Shown piece by piece: positions 28,902-38,692 of a DNA stretch of 64,000 bases. The DNA comes from an uncultured Bacteroidales bacterium (lineage in GTDB: Bacteria; Bacteroidota; Bacteroidia; Bacteroidales; Bacteroidaceae): the NCBI GenBank assembly GCA_902788865.1, contig CADALZ010000002.1, positions 1-64,000 of the forward strand. Reading direction: 5' to 3'. The position numbers and the translations under genes were made by a program. Every line of letters begins with the position of its first letter. The stretch's first letter is position 1. The notes beneath the pieces are model-generated. The model searched no databases, was not told the origin of the DNA, and saw nothing but the letters and a program-made list of their open reading frames with translations.

Positions 28902-28938
28902 TTCAGTTTTTTGTTAATAATATATTAATAATGTATAG

Positions 28939-28981
28939 GGAAGCCATGGGTTAAGAGTCATTTGCTAACCCATGGACTTCC
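28939..28981 (-). promoter_or_regulatory. Long hairpin between fusA and rpsJ
   Basis: 28939-28953 pairs with 28966-28981 over 15 bp with one bulged base (28976), leaving a 12-base loop. No U-tract follows on the minus strand, so it is better read as a processing, attenuation or translational-control element in the S10 leader than as a terminator. Confidence 0.55.
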
Positions 28982-28991
28982 ATTTTGTTTC

Positions 28992-31109
28992 TTAGAGCAG
29001 ATCAAAACGGCCCTTCACTTCTTCAAGCACTGAAGTAGCAATGCTCTTGGAGAGTGGAGCGTGGTGATCATAAGTCATTGACGAAGTGGCACGACCAGAA
29101 GTGATGGTACGGAGGTCTGTCACGTAACCAAACATCTCTGACAGTGGCACCATGGCCTTCACTACGCGGGCGCCAGAGCGAGTAGATTCCATACCCTCTA
29201 CCTGGCCACGACGCTTGTTCAGGTCGCCTATCACATCACCCATGTTTTCTTCTGGAGTAACGACTTCCAACTTCATGATGGGTTCCAGGAGCACAGGACC
29301 TGCCTTAGCAGCAGCGTTCTTGTATGCCTGGATAGCACAAATCTCGAATGACAGCTGGTCAGAGTCAACTGGATGGAATGAACCATCTACCAGTTCCACC
29401 TTGAGGGAGTCGAGAGGATAACCGCCAAGCACACCGTTCTTCATGGCAGTTTCGAAGCCCTTCTGCACAGATGGGATAAACTCCTTAGGAATGTTACCAC
29501 CCGTCACTGAGTTGATGAACTGCAGGCCACCCTCCTTGAAGTCCTCATCTACAGGACCCACATTGACGATGATGTCTGCAAACTTACCACGACCACCTGA
29601 CTGCTTCTTGTAAACTTCGCGGAGATTTACAGTCTTAGACACAGCCTCCTTGTAGTTCACCTGAGGCTTGCCCTGGTTGCACTCTACCTTGAATTCACGC
29701 TTCAGACGGTCGATGATGATATCGAGGTGAAGCTCACCCATACCAGAGATGATGGTCTGACCACTCTGCTCGTCTGTGCGAACAGTGAAGGTAGGATCTT
29801 CTTCGGCCAACTTGGCGAGGCCGTTAGACAGCTTCTCCATGTCTTTCTGGGTCTTTGGCTCTACAGCGATACCAATCACAGGATCTGGGAAGTCCATAGA
29901 CTCCAATACGATAGGAGCATCCTCATCGCAGAGGGTGTCGCCCGTATGGATGTCTTTCAGACCTACCACTGCACCGATGTCACCAGCAGCAATCTCTTCC
30001 ACAGGATTCTGGTGGTTGGAGAACATCTGGAACATACGTGAGATGCGCTCCTTCTTGCCACTGCGGGTGTTATATATATAAGATCCTGCAGTGATCTTAC
30101 CAGAATATACGCGGATGTATGTCAGACGGCCTACGTATGGATCGGTAGCGATCTTGAATGCCAGTGCAGAAGTGTGCTCCTCCTCTGAAGGACGACGATC
30201 CTCCTCTGCATTGGTGTCTGGGTTTGTACCTACGATGTTAGGTGTATCCAGTGGTGAAGGCAGGAAGGCGCATACATAGTCGAGCAGAGGCTGAACGCCC
30301 TTGTTCTTGTATGATGAACCACAGCATACTGGAGTAAGCTGCATGGTCACAGTGCCATGTCTCAGGGCAGCCATAAGCTCTTCCTCTGTGATGGTAGAAG
30401 GATCTTCGAGATACTTCTCCATGAGCACATCGTCAAAGTTTGCTGCATTCTCCAGCATCTTGTCTCTCCACTCTTCAGCCTCATCCATAAGGTTGGCTGG
30501 GATATCCTCTACGTCGTATTCAGCACCCATAGACTCATCGTGCCACAGGATGGCCTTCATCTTGATGAGGTCAACCACGCCCTTGAAGTTCTCCTCTGCA
30601 CCGATAGGTACCTGGATGGCGCAAGGGTTGGCACCGAGTATTTCCTTCATCTGACGAATAGTCTCGAAGAAATCTGCACCAGAGCGGTCCATCTTGTTCA
30701 CATATCCCAAGCGTGGCACATTGTACTTGTCGGCCTGGCGCCATACGGTTTCAGACTGTGGCTGCACGCCGTCGGCTGCACTATAAGTAGCCACGGCACC
30801 GTCAAGCACGCGCAGTGAGCGTTCCACCTCTGCTGTGAAGTCCACGTGTCCCGGAGTGTCAATCAGATTGATCTTATATGTCTGGTCGTTCCACTTCCAG
30901 CGGCAGGTAGTAGCTGCTGAGGTGATAGTGATACCGCGCTCCTGCTCCTGAACCATCCAGTCCATAGTAGCAGCACCGTCGTGCACCTCACCGATCTTGT
31001 GTGTCAGACCAGTATAATAGAGTATGCGCTCTGATGTAGTAGTCTTACCAGCATCGATGTGAGCCATGATGCCGATGTTCCTCGTCAAATGTAAATCTTG
31101 TTTAGACAT
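28992..31109 (-). CDS. fusA: Elongation factor G
   Basis: Translocase GTPase of 705 residues. G1 is [16 protein letters not shown]3 is [15 protein letters not shown] and G4 is NKMDRSGAD; the domain IV/V region includes [18 protein letters not shown] and the Gly-rich end [16 protein letters not shown]. It sits in the str operon after rpsG with no tuf gene following; tuf must lie elsewhere. Confidence 0.99.
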   Translation of the reverse strand: MSKQDLHLTRNIGIMAHIDAGKTTTSERILYYTGLTHKIGEVHDGAATMDWMVQEQERGITITSAATTCRWKWNDQTYKINLIDTPGHVDFTAEVERSLRVLDGAVATYSAADGVQPQSETVWRQADKYNVPRLGYVNKMDRSGADFFETIRQMKEILGANPCAIQVPIGAEENFKGVVDLIKMKAILWHDESMGAEYDVEDIPANLMDEAEEWRDKMLENAANFDDVLMEKYLEDPSTITEEELMAALRHGTVTMQLTPVCCGSSYKNKGVQPLLDYVCAFLPSPLDTPNIVGTNPDTNAEEDRRPSEEEHTSALAFKIATDPYVGRLTYIRVYSGKITAGSYIYNTRSGKKERISRMFQMFSNHQNPVEEIAAGDIGAVVGLKDIHTGDTLCDEDAPIVLESMDFPDPVIGIAVEPKTQKDMEKLSNGLAKLAEEDPTFTVRTDEQSGQTIISGMGELHLDIIIDRLKREFKVECNQGKPQVNYKEAVSKTVNLREVYKKQSGGRGKFADIIVNVGPVDEDFKEGGLQFINSVTGGNIPKEFIPSVQKGFETAMKNGVLGGYPLDSLKVELVDGSFHPVDSDQLSFEICAIQAYKNAAAKAGPVLLEPIMKLEVVTPEENMGDVIGDLNKRRGQVEGMESTRSGARVVKAMVPLSEMFGYVTDLRTITSGRATSSMTYDHHAPLSKSIATSVLEEVKGRFDLL

Positions 31110-31132
31110 TGTTGTTTCTTACCGTTGTTAAA

Positions 31133-31609
31133 TTAGAATCTGAAGTGTGCGAATGCGCGGTTAGCCTCGGCCATTCTGTGCATATCTTCCTTACGCTTGT
31201 ATGCACCGCCCTGCTGGTTGTATGCGTCAACGATCTCGTTTGCCAGCTTATCAGCCATTGACTTGCCGCCACGCTTGCGTGCGAAGGCAATCATGTTCTT
31301 CATTGATATAGATTCTTTACGGTCGGGACGGATCTCAGTAGGCACCTGGAAAGTGGCACCACCGATGCGGCGTGACTTCACCTCTACCTGAGGGGTAACA
31401 TTGTCGAGCGCCTGCTTCCAGATCTCCAATGCAGACTTCTCGTCGTTCTGCAGTTTTTTCTTCACTGTGTCAAGGGCAGCATAGAAGATAGAATAAGAGA
31501 TGGTCTTCTTGCCATCGTACATCAGGTGATTTACGAACTTTGACACTTTCACGTCATTAAACACTGGATCCGGCAGGATCTGGCGTTTTTTTGGTTTAGC
31601 TTTTCTCAT
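31133..31609 (-). CDS. rpsG: 30S ribosomal protein S7
   Basis: uS7, 158 residues, nucleates assembly of the 30S head and lies at the E site. It begins [17 protein letters not shown] and includes [15 protein letters not shown] and the C-terminal NRAFAHFRF. Confidence 0.99.
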   Translation of the reverse strand: MRKAKPKKRQILPDPVFNDVKVSKFVNHLMYDGKKTISYSIFYAALDTVKKKLQNDEKSALEIWKQALDNVTPQVEVKSRRIGGATFQVPTEIRPDRKESISMKNMIAFARKRGGKSMADKLANEIVDAYNQQGGAYKRKEDMHRMAEANRAFAHFRF

Positions 31610-31738
31610 TTGTTTTTTACAAATAATGTTCTCGTTCTTGGCTGTTTGTTTCTGTCTTCTTCAACCAGGCTCCCACTAGAGTGGTTTACTCAACCTTCAT
31701 AAATGTCCAAAAAACTTAAACTTAGTTATACTTAATGT

Positions 31739-32125
31739 TTATTTCTTCTTAGCAGCTTTTGGTCTCTTAGCTCCATACTTAGAACGACGCTGTGTGCGGC
31801 TTGCTACACCTGCGGTATCAAGCGTGCCACGAACGATGTGATAACGTACACCTGGCAGGTCCTTTACACGACCGCCGCGTACCAGAACGATAGAGTGCTC
31901 CTGCAAGTTGTGACCTTCTCCTGGGATGTAGGAGTTTACTTCCTTACCGTTGGTCAAACGTACACGTGCAACCTTACGCATTGCTGAATTTGGCTTCTTT
32001 GGCGTGGTAGTATATACTCTCACGCAAACGCCACGTCTCTGTGGGCATGAATCGAGAGCTGGTGACTTGCTCTTGTCCTGCAGCTCTGAACGCCCCTTTC
32101 TTACTAACTGTTGAATTGTTGGCAT
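31739..32125 (-). CDS. rpsL: 30S ribosomal protein S12
   Basis: uS12, 128 residues, decoding-site protein. The two streptomycin-determining loops, [18 protein letters not shown] and [17 protein letters not shown], have the sensitive-type lysines. First gene of the str cluster; 129 bp separate it from rpsG. Confidence 0.99.
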   Translation of the reverse strand: MPTIQQLVRKGRSELQDKSKSPALDSCPQRRGVCVRVYTTTPKKPNSAMRKVARVRLTNGKEVNSYIPGEGHNLQEHSIVLVRGGRVKDLPGVRYHIVRGTLDTAGVASRTQRRSKYGAKRPKAAKKK

Positions 32126-32255
32126 TTCTTGTTGTTTTTTAATTATTATATTATTGTTATTATTATTTCAAATTCAAGTCCCAAAACCTTGATTTGGAGC
32201 GTTCTGCGCAGCATTTCGCTCACAAACGGGCATAGTTTACCCTATTTTGGGGCTG

Positions 32256-32263
32256 CAAAGTTA
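32256..32263 (-). promoter_or_regulatory. -7 box for the str/S10/spc supercluster
   Basis: TAACTTTG on the minus strand, about 130 bp before rpsL, with a TTG about 22 bp further upstream. This leaves a long leader suited to feedback control of the ribosomal cluster. Confidence 0.5.
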
Positions 32264-32328
32264 CGCATAATATTTGAATAATCCTCAACCTCCGACTTAT
32301 TTTTTGACTTCACACCCCCTAAAAACAC

Positions 32329-32357
32329 GAAAAGATGCCAAATTTTAGCATCTTTTC
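32329..32357 (-). terminator. Terminator after the DUF3467 gene
   Basis: A 10-bp perfect stem (32329-32338 with 32348-32357) and a 9-base loop, 22 bp past the stop codon; on the minus strand it is followed by GTGTTTTTAGG. Confidence 0.7.
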
Positions 32358-32379
32358 ACACTTTTAAGTCTTTTTAAAC

Positions 32380-32685
32380 TCACGCTTCACCCTTAATGCC
32401 TGGGAAAGCGATGGTGTTGCTCTCTTCTGGCAGGTGTATCTTGCCGAAGTTCTGCTCATACTTGGTGACGTTTCCAGAGAGTGCCAGCAGTAGGCGCTTG
32501 GCATGCTCGGGGGTCATCACTATGCGACTCTTCACACGAGGAAGTGCACCAGGAAGAGCATTCACAAAATCGAGTATGAACTCTGCGTGTGAGTGTGTGA
32601 TGATGGCCAGGTTGCTATAGACACCTTGTGCCACCTCGTCTGTCATCTGTATCTGTGCCTCGGGGGCTTTCTTATTTTCTTCCAT
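32380..32685 (-). CDS. DUF3467 family protein
   Basis: Protein of 101 residues matching DUF3467: YSNLAIITHSHAEFILDF, then VKSRIVMTPEHAKRLLLAL and a C-terminal YEQNFGKIHLP. The family is small, cytoplasmic and of unknown function and is widespread in Bacteroidetes. It stands alone between its own terminator and that of rpmH. Confidence 0.88.
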   Translation of the reverse strand: MEENKKAPEAQIQMTDEVAQGVYSNLAIITHSHAEFILDFVNALPGALPRVKSRIVMTPEHAKRLLLALSGNVTKYEQNFGKIHLPEESNTIAFPGIKGEA

Positions 32686-32733
32686 GCTATTATATATATT
32701 AATAAGGTGTAAAAACTATACAGGTGTAAAAAA

Positions 32734-32759
32734 AGCTGCAAAAGAATCTCTTTGCAGCT
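32734..32759 (-). terminator. Terminator of rpmH
   Basis: Stem AGCTGCAAA (32734-32742) pairs with 32751-32759; on the minus strand it is followed by a run of seven Ts. It lies 28 bp past the rpmH stop. Confidence 0.85.
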
Positions 32760-32787
32760 CTGTCTCATGTCAAGGTAATGGAACCGA

Positions 32788-32949
32788 TCAGGCCTTCACG
32801 CCATTGTACTCATCAGATACAGTCAGTTTCTTTCTACCCTTAGCGCGGCGTGCTGCTAATACTCTACGACCATTGGCAGTTGCCATTCTCTCACGGAAAC
32901 CGTGCTTGTTTCTTCTCTTTCTGTTAGAGGGTTGGAATGTTCTTTTCAT
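32788..32949 (-). CDS. rpmH: 50S ribosomal protein L34
   Basis: bL34, 53 residues: [19 protein letters not shown], then the core KGRKKLTV and a short C-terminal extension (SDEYNGVKA) that is typical of Bacteroidetes. Here it is monocistronic and divergent from efp rather than next to rnpA. Confidence 0.96.
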   Translation of the reverse strand: MKRTFQPSNRKRRNKHGFRERMATANGRRVLAARRAKGRKKLTVSDEYNGVKA

Positions 32950-32995
32950 TGCTATATTTCGTTTTTATTGTTATTATTCTCACACAATCGGGCTG

Positions 32996-33026
32996 CAAAA
33001 TTAGGAAGATTTCCGAAATTAACCAA
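32996..33026 (-). promoter_or_regulatory. Promoter of rpmH
   Basis: Minus-strand TTG, 20 bp, TAATTTTG, 47 bp before the ATG. It is back to back with the efp promoter. Confidence 0.65.
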
Positions 33027-33053
33027 GAATTCGCTCTTTTTATCGCACAACTT

Positions 33054-33085
33054 TTTGTATTTTTTATCGATTTCGATTAATTTTG
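33054..33085 (+). promoter_or_regulatory. Promoter of efp
   Basis: TTTG (33054-33057), 20 bp, TAATTTTG (33078-33085), giving an 80-nt leader. Confidence 0.65.
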
Positions 33086-33165
33086 CAGCGGAAATCGGGG
33101 AAAATCATCTTCCGACATCCAAAACAAGACTATTTTAACAATACATTATAAAAAAGATTACGAGT

Positions 33166-33732
33166 ATGATTAATGCCCAAGACATTAAAATCGGAACCGC
33201 CATCCGCATGGACGGCAAGCTGTATTTCTGCATCGACTTCCTGCACGTAAAGCCAGGTAAGGGTAACACTTTCATGCGTACTAAGCTGAAAGACGTGGTA
33301 AACGGCTACGTATTGGAACGCCGTTTCAACATTGGTGAGAAGCTGGAAGACGTACGCGTGGAGCGTCGTCCATACCAGTTCCTCTACAAAGAAGGTGAAG
33401 ACTATATCTTCATGAACCAGGAGACTTACGACCAGGTGCCTATCCCAAAGGATCAGATCAACGGCGTGGACTACCTGCTCGAAGGCATGGTAGCAGAAGT
33501 GGTGTCTGATGCCAGCACTGAGACCATCCTCTATGCAGACCTGCCAGTAAAGGTGCAGATGAAGGTCACCTACACAGAGCCAGGCATCAAGGGTGACACT
33601 GCCACCAACTCACTGAAGCCTGCCACTGTGGAGAGCGGAGCTACCGTACGCGTGCCTCTGTTCATCAACGAGGGCGAGATCATCGAGGTGGACACTCGCG
33701 ACGGCTCTTATGTAGGTCGTGTGAAGGCTTAA
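33166..33732 (+). CDS. efp: Translation elongation factor P
   Basis: EF-P, 188 residues in three beta-barrel domains, rescues ribosomes stalled at polyproline. The tip loop in domain I reads HVKPGKGNTFMR, so the residue at the modification position is the lysine of PGKGN. The acceptor is lysine as in the EpmA-modified class, but no modifying enzyme is in this window. Confidence 0.98.
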   Translation: MINAQDIKIGTAIRMDGKLYFCIDFLHVKPGKGNTFMRTKLKDVVNGYVLERRFNIGEKLEDVRVERRPYQFLYKEGEDYIFMNQETYDQVPIPKDQINGVDYLLEGMVAEVVSDASTETILYADLPVKVQMKVTYTEPGIKGDTATNSLKPATVESGATVRVPLFINEGEIIEVDTRDGSYVGRVKA

Positions 33733-33771
33733 TCTTCCTTATATATAAATAAGGTATAAGTAGAACGAAAG

Positions 33772-33807
33772 AGATGCTTCCCTCACAAGCATGATGGGGG
33801 AGCATCT
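33772..33807 (+). terminator. Terminator of efp
   Basis: AGATGCT with adjoining CCC (33772-33782) pairs with GGGG-AGCATCT (33797-33807), followed by seven or more Ts. Confidence 0.8.
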
Positions 33808-33813
33808 TTTTTT

Positions 33814-33913
33814 CTAACTAAGAAAAAATATTTTGCTAACTGGCGCGTATTTTTTTTCCTCACGTAGAAAAATTTGCTCTTGCGCGTAGGAACAATTGTT
33901 TCTGTGCGTAGCC
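33814..33913. repeat. Intergenic repeat of the CTACGCACAGAAA type (copy B)
   Basis: Inverted relative to copy A at 13979-14100. Read on the minus strand it has GGCTACGCACAGAAA, AAATTTTTC and GCCAGTTAG in the same order and spacing. It lies between the efp terminator and the glycosyltransferase start. Confidence 0.55.
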
Positions 33914-33940
33914 GCAAAAAGGGCGCCAAAACATCATAGC

Positions 33941-34999
33941 ATGAAGTATTCACTCGTCATACCTGTCTATAACCGCCCCGATGAAGTGAGCGAACTGCTT
34001 GAGAGCCTCACGCACCAAGCGTTCACCGACTTTGAGGTCATCATCGTGGAAGACGGTTCCTCTGTGCCTTGCCTCGATGTGGTGAAGGCCTACGAGGGCA
34101 GGCTCGACGTGCACTACTTCAGCAAACCAAACTCTGGTCCTGGACAGACACGAAACTATGGTGCTGAACGTGCCAAAGGCGACTATCTGCTGATACTCGA
34201 CTCTGACGTGCTGATACCAGAGGGCTACTTCGAAGCTGTGGAAAGTGGTATAGAGGAAACGGGAGCCTTGGCTTTCGGAGGACCAGACAGGGCACATCCA
34301 TCATTCAGTGCTACGCAGAAAGCCATCAACTACTCCATGACCTCGTTTTTCACCACAGGAGGCATCCGAGGGGGGAAGAAGAAGATGGACAAGTTCTATC
34401 CTCGCAGCTTCAACATGGGAGTGAAACGCGAGGTTTATCAGCAGCTGGGTGGCTTCTCCAAGATGCGCTTTGGCGAAGACATCGACTTCAGCATCCGCAT
34501 CTTCGAAGCTGGATATCCCTGCCACCTTTTCAGTGAGGCTTGGGTTTATCACAAGCGTCGCACAGATTTCAGGAAATTCTTCAAGCAAGTACACAATTCG
34601 GGCATAGCGCGCATCAATCTCTACAAGAAATACCCGTCTTCCCTGAAAATGGTGCACCTGCTACCTGCCGTCTTCACGCTTGGCACGCTGTTTTGCCTGC
34701 TCCTTATCCTTGCAGGCATCGTCTATGGCGTGCTTAATCAGAGTGGCATCATCCAGATAGACTTTCCTGGCGGACCTGTAGGTGTAGCTTTAGGACTGCT
34801 TCCCCTCCTACTCTACGCCATGATTATCTTCATAGATTCTGCTCTAAGGAACAAGAGTCTGAAGGTAGGTCTGCTCTCCATACCTGCTGCCTTCATCCAG
34901 CTTATAGGCTATGGAACGGGCTTCCTGCGTGCTTGGTGGGGCCGATGTGTGAAGGGGAAAGGCGAGATGGAGGCTTTTAAGAAAAACTTTTATAAATAA
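33941..34999 (+). CDS. Family 2 glycosyltransferase with C-terminal membrane segments
   Basis: Protein of 352 residues. A GT-A domain begins MKYSLVIPVYNRPDE, carries the metal-binding DSD (LLILDSDVL, near 84) and an ED acceptor motif (FGEDIDFS), and is followed by two hydrophobic segments at about 245-270 and 285-310. It probably adds sugars to a lipid-linked glycan at the inner membrane. ATG 33941 is chosen; the in-frame TTG at 33896 lies in the upstream repeat. Confidence 0.88.
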   Translation: MKYSLVIPVYNRPDEVSELLESLTHQAFTDFEVIIVEDGSSVPCLDVVKAYEGRLDVHYFSKPNSGPGQTRNYGAERAKGDYLLILDSDVLIPEGYFEAVESGIEETGALAFGGPDRAHPSFSATQKAINYSMTSFFTTGGIRGGKKKMDKFYPRSFNMGVKREVYQQLGGFSKMRFGEDIDFSIRIFEAGYPCHLFSEAWVYHKRRTDFRKFFKQVHNSGIARINLYKKYPSSLKMVHLLPAVFTLGTLFCLLLILAGIVYGVLNQSGIIQIDFPGGPVGVALGLLPLLLYAMIIFIDSALRNKSLKVGLLSIPAAFIQLIGYGTGFLRAWWGRCVKGKGEMEAFKKNFYK

Positions 35000-35005
35000 T
35001 TCACG

Positions 35006-35692
35006 ATGAACAAATTGAACATCAACCAATGGGCGGAAGAAGACCGTCCACGTGAGAAAATGATGCTGAAAGGTGCCAGCGCTCTTAGCGATGCCGAACT
35101 GCTGGCTATCCTCATCGGCTCTGGCAACCAAGAAGAAAGTGCGGTAGCACTGATGCAACGCGTGCTGCAGGCATGCCACAACGATCTGAGTGCCCTCAGC
35201 AAGTGGGAACTGCGTGATTTCAAGCAGTTCAAGGGACTTGGCGAGGCTAAGAGCATCAGCATCTTGGCCGCCTTGGAACTGGGAAGGAGGCGTAGCGATG
35301 CCAAAGGCTTGGAACGAACAAGCATCCGCTCCTCTGCAGACATCTTCGAGATTTTCCACCCCCTGATGCGCGACCTTCCTACAGAGGAGTTTTGGATTTT
35401 GCTGCTAAATCAGGCTAATAAGGTTATAGATAAGGTATGCATCAGTAAAGGCGGCATCGACCAAACCGCAGTAGATGTGCGCCTCATCTTGCGTGAAGCC
35501 TTGCTGCAAAGAGCCACGCAGATCATCTTGATACACAATCATCCCTCTGGCAATATCCGTCCGAGCAAGGAAGACAGGAACCTCACACAAGCTGTGAAGA
35601 AGAGTGCCGAGGCCATGAACATACGCCTCACAGACCACGTCATCGTGGCAGATGGCGCGTTTTTCAGCTTTAATGACGAAGGATTGATGTAA
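35006..35692 (+). CDS. radC: RadC family protein (JAB/MPN domain)
   Basis: Protein of 228 residues: N-terminal helix-hairpin-helix, then a JAMM-type domain with the metal motif HNHPSGNIRPSKED and its upstream Glu. Despite the name, a role in DNA repair is not established. It starts 6 bp after the glycosyltransferase. Confidence 0.95.
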   Translation: MNKLNINQWAEEDRPREKMMLKGASALSDAELLAILIGSGNQEESAVALMQRVLQACHNDLSALSKWELRDFKQFKGLGEAKSISILAALELGRRRSDAKGLERTSIRSSADIFEIFHPLMRDLPTEEFWILLLNQANKVIDKVCISKGGIDQTAVDVRLILREALLQRATQIILIHNHPSGNIRPSKEDRNLTQAVKKSAEAMNIRLTDHVIVADGAFFSFNDEGLM

Positions 35693-35708
35693 TAATGGGA
35701 ATTTTTCG

Positions 35709-35716
35709 TAACTTTG
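35709..35716 (+). promoter_or_regulatory. -7 box of the MIP18-family gene
   Basis: TAACTTTG, 23 bp before ATG 35740. It overlaps the longer open frame and so argues for the internal ATG as start. Confidence 0.5.
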
Positions 35717-35739
35717 TCCGCACATATAGACAGAAAACT

Positions 35740-36051
35740 ATGACAACTTTTGAAATAGAAGAAAAAATAGTGGCCATGCTGAAGACGGTGTACGACCCAG
35801 AAATACCCGTCAACATCTACGACTTGGGCCTCATCTATAAGATAGATGTGGCAGAAGATGGTGCCGTGAACATCGACATGACGCTCACTGCTCCGAGTTG
35901 TCCAGCAGGCGACTTCCTGATGGAGGATGCCAAGCAGAAGGTCAGTTCCATCAAGGGAGTGACTTCCACCAACATCAACATCGTCTTTGAGCCCGAATGG
36001 ACACAAGACATGATGAGCGAGGAAGCCAAACTGGAACTTGGTTTCATGTAA
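35740..36051 (+). CDS. MIP18/DUF59 family Fe-S assembly protein (SufT-like)
   Basis: Protein of 103 residues covering a whole MIP18 domain: TVYDPEIPVNIYDLGLIY and the cysteine block LTAPSCPAGD. Such proteins help mature iron-sulfur clusters. A longer frame from 35695 would start before the promoter -7 box and is rejected. The lpxH-like gene follows after 12 bp. Confidence 0.9.
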   Translation: MTTFEIEEKIVAMLKTVYDPEIPVNIYDLGLIYKIDVAEDGAVNIDMTLTAPSCPAGDFLMEDAKQKVSSIKGVTSTNINIVFEPEWTQDMMSEEAKLELGFM

Positions 36052-36063
36052 AAGCGCAGCAAT

Positions 36064-36828
36064 ATGAAGAATATCTATTTCCTCTCGGATGCACACTTGG
36101 GATCGCTTGCCATAGAGCATAGCAGGACACAAGAGCGAAGGCTGGTGAATTTCCTCGACCAAATCAAGGATAAGGCAGCAGCCATCTACCTCCTTGGCGA
36201 CATGTTCGACTTCTGGTATGAGTTCAAGACTGTGGTGCCAAAGGGCTACACGCGTTTCCTCGGAAAACTCTCCGAGCTCACTGACATGGGAGTGGAAATT
36301 CATTTCTTTACAGGAAACCATGATATCTGGTGCGACGACTATCTGGAAAAGGAGTGCGGGCTCATCATACACAAGAAACCGCTGACCACCGAGCTTTATG
36401 GCAAAGAGTTCTACTTGGCGCATGGCGATGGTCTTGGCGATCCCGACAAGAAGTTCCAATTCCTGCGCTCACTCTTCCATAACAAGATCCTGCAAGCCCT
36501 GTTCTCTTGCATCCATCCTCGTTGGAGCATCGCCTTCGGCCTGAATTGGGCCAAGCACAGCCGCCTAAAGCGGGAGAATGGCAAGGAACCCGACTATATG
36601 GGAGAAGACAAGGAGTATCTGGTGCTCTACACAAAAGAGTATCTGAAAAGCCATCCAGACATCAACTATTTCATCTATGGGCATAGACACATCGAGCTGG
36701 ATCTGCAGCTAAGCAAGACCTCACGCGTTCTTATCTTAGGCGACTGGATCAGTCTCTTCACCTATGCCGTCTTCGATGGCGAGCACCTCTTCATGGAGCA
36801 ATACATCGAAGGTGAGACTAAAGTCTGA
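36064..36828 (+). CDS. lpxH: UDP-2,3-diacylglucosamine diphosphatase
   Basis: Metallophosphoesterase of 254 residues in lipid A synthesis (UDP-diacyl-GlcN to lipid X and UMP), peripheral at the inner membrane. The two-metal motifs are complete: SDAHLGS, LLGDMFDFW, GNHDIW, LAHGDG and YGHRHIE. Length and the FDFWYE signature separate it from other calcineurin-like enzymes. Confidence 0.93.
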   Translation: MKNIYFLSDAHLGSLAIEHSRTQERRLVNFLDQIKDKAAAIYLLGDMFDFWYEFKTVVPKGYTRFLGKLSELTDMGVEIHFFTGNHDIWCDDYLEKECGLIIHKKPLTTELYGKEFYLAHGDGLGDPDKKFQFLRSLFHNKILQALFSCIHPRWSIAFGLNWAKHSRLKRENGKEPDYMGEDKEYLVLYTKEYLKSHPDINYFIYGHRHIELDLQLSKTSRVLILGDWISLFTYAVFDGEHLFMEQYIEGETKV

Positions 36829-36853
36829 ACTTACACCTTATAGATTATAATAA

Positions 36854-36883
36854 GAATGCCCCGCTCTCAGAAGCGGGGCATTC
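36854..36883. terminator. Bidirectional terminator between lpxH and alkaline phosphatase
   Basis: A 12-bp perfect GC-rich stem (36854-36865 with 36872-36883) between convergent genes; T-rich sequence follows on the plus strand. Confidence 0.8.
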
Positions 36884-36910
36884 TCATTTATTTCAATTTC
36901 AGTTATTTCA

Positions 36911-38329
36911 TTAATTAGTGAACTTATATCCAGCAGCCTTGGCAATATTGCGAGCAATGTCGATATTGTCCACCTTGCCATTCATGAACAGGTTGGCACC
37001 AGCACCAACTACATAGACAGGCACATAGCCAGCTGTATGGCCGCCAGTGGTCCATGCGATGTGTGCCGATTTTGCCAGCACGAGTTTTGCTGCAGTGGCC
37101 ATAGGATCTGTAGAAGAATAAAGACTCTGGTCAAATCTGATATTATTGTTCACGAAAGATTCTTCGTATGCATCTCTCAGTTGGCGCTCTTCAGCCCAAG
37201 TGAGCTTCACCTTATCGAAGAAGCCGAAATTCTCTGTCAGCAAAGCCTTCACACCTTCCCATGAAGCATCTCTCTGATGGTCGCGACGATAATCGGTCAC
37301 CTTCTTTGAGAATTCCTCGATAGAGCACTTCTGACTCTTGAAGTTCTCCAGATAGAGCCAATAATTAGAATTACCCAAGGCAAAGCCACCAGTCTCATGG
37401 TCGGCAGAAATCACGATCAGCGTCTCTTTAGGATGCTTCTTATAGAATTCGTATGCCACCTTCACGGCCTCATCCATGTCGATAACCTCCTCAAAAGCAG
37501 CACCAGCATCGTTGGCATGGCATGCCCAGTCTATTTTACCACCCTCTACCATAAGGAAGAATCCTTTGCTCTTCTTGTCCTTAGTCAGGAAGTCGATAGC
37601 ACTCTCAGTGATCTGCTTCAGTGTGAGGTCGCCAGGCTTGCGATCGATGGCGTATGGCAGACAATCCACGCGTGTAGCGCCCTCTGGCTGTACTAGAATC
37701 ATCTTATCTGTAGTGGCAGCCTTAGCCTTATATTCATCTATGCCATGTGCTATCACATAGCCAGCTGCATCAATCATTGGGTAGATGCTGGGAGCAGGCT
37801 TGCCATCGATGGTCTGCTCTGGACGCAGGAAACCACTTCCTGCGAAGAAATCGAAACCAGACTTTGGCAGGTCTGTGGCTATCTCATAGTACATCTGGCG
37901 ACGCTCCTGATGTGCATAGAAGCTGGCAGGCGTAGCATGGTCGATGCTTACTGAAGTTGCCACGCCTACTTTCTTACCTGCTTTCTTGGCCATTTCTGCA
38001 ATTGTCTCTATCCTATTCTTATCTTTATCCACGCCGATGGCAGAATTATAGGTCTTTACACCCGTTGCCAATGCCGTACCACCAGCAGCAGAGTCGGTAA
38101 TAGGATTGGAAGAAGAATAAGTGGCAGCCACCGTAGCCACAGGGAAAGAAGGGAAGAGCAATGGCTCTATGCCGATGCGTCCTTGATTGGCAGCGATGTA
38201 CATCTCCGTACCATTGATCTGGTTCACTCCCATGCCATCACCTATAAAATAAAACACATATTTAGCCTGCTGAGCCTGCACATTCAGGGCAAACAGGGCA
38301 ATAAACAACAAATAAGCAAATCTTTTCAT
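36911..38329 (-). CDS. Alkaline phosphatase
   Basis: Periplasmic phosphomonoesterase of about 472 residues with a signal peptide ending in NVQAQ. Family motifs are YFIGDGMGVNQ (metal Asp), ITDSAAGGTALATG (nucleophile Ser), SADHETGGFALG and GGHTAGYVPV. ATG 38329 is preferred to 38353, which lies only a few bases past the -7 box and cannot have a proper leader. No Pho box can be judged. Confidence 0.93.
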   Translation of the reverse strand: MKRFAYLLFIALFALNVQAQQAKYVFYFIGDGMGVNQINGTEMYIAANQGRIGIEPLLFPSFPVATVAATYSSSNPITDSAAGGTALATGVKTYNSAIGVDKDKNRIETIAEMAKKAGKKVGVATSVSIDHATPASFYAHQERRQMYYEIATDLPKSGFDFFAGSGFLRPEQTIDGKPAPSIYPMIDAAGYVIAHGIDEYKAKAATTDKMILVQPEGATRVDCLPYAIDRKPGDLTLKQITESAIDFLTKDKKSKGFFLMVEGGKIDWACHANDAGAAFEEVIDMDEAVKVAYEFYKKHPKETLIVISADHETGGFALGNSNYWLYLENFKSQKCSIEEFSKKVTDYRRDHQRDASWEGVKALLTENFGFFDKVKLTWAEERQLRDAYEESFVNNNIRFDQSLYSSTDPMATAAKLVLAKSAHIAWTTGGHTAGYVPVYVVGAGANLFMNGKVDNIDIARNIAKAAGYKFTN

Positions 38330-38357
38330 ATCCTCTATTAAAATTAGTTTCATAAGA

Positions 38358-38389
38358 CAAAGATAAGGATATTAATCCGAATCCGCAAA
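38358..38389 (-). promoter_or_regulatory. Promoter of alkaline phosphatase
   Basis: Minus-strand TTTG (38386-38389), 20 bp, TATCTTTG (38358-38365), a full consensus match. Confidence 0.7.
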
Positions 38390-38692
38390 CATGCACGTAA
38401 AAATAAAAGGCACAAACACTTACAAAATCATTCAATATTTAGAACAAATAAAAAAACAATTGAAACTTCTACGCATTTTTTTTGGAAAAATATTTCCATA
38501 TTTCAATCAAAATGCATTATATTTGTATGAGATTTGTTTTGAACAAAGCCCCATTTAATGGGCGTTTCCGTTTATTAGGAATGAAAAAGCGTTTATAATG
38601 ATTATATAAGTCACGCTATTTATTTCGATTCTACGGAGAATTGCAGGTAAGACAACCCTATTTATAGATAATTATATAATACTGAATCTAAA
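38390..38692 (+). other. Long leader region of the HU gene
   Basis: No gene. Contents are a palindrome GGAAAAATATTTCC near 38483-38496, a -7-like TATATTTG near 38517-38525, then about 165 nt of leader with a small GCCC/GGGC hairpin near 38548-38564. The leader is unusually long for a Bacteroidetes gene. Confidence 0.4.

Noticed and set aside
31110..31132. A tuf gene expected in the str operon
   Set aside because: The gap between rpsG and fusA is only 23 bp and fusA is followed by rpsJ, so tuf is not in this cluster.
14170..32125. Many plus-strand frames opposite the ribosomal genes
   Set aside because: All are shadows of highly conserved minus-strand genes and have no promoters or family matches.
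35695..35739. N-terminal extension of the MIP18-family protein
   Set aside because: The extension overlaps a -7 promoter box and lies outside the domain; ATG 35740 fits the family length.
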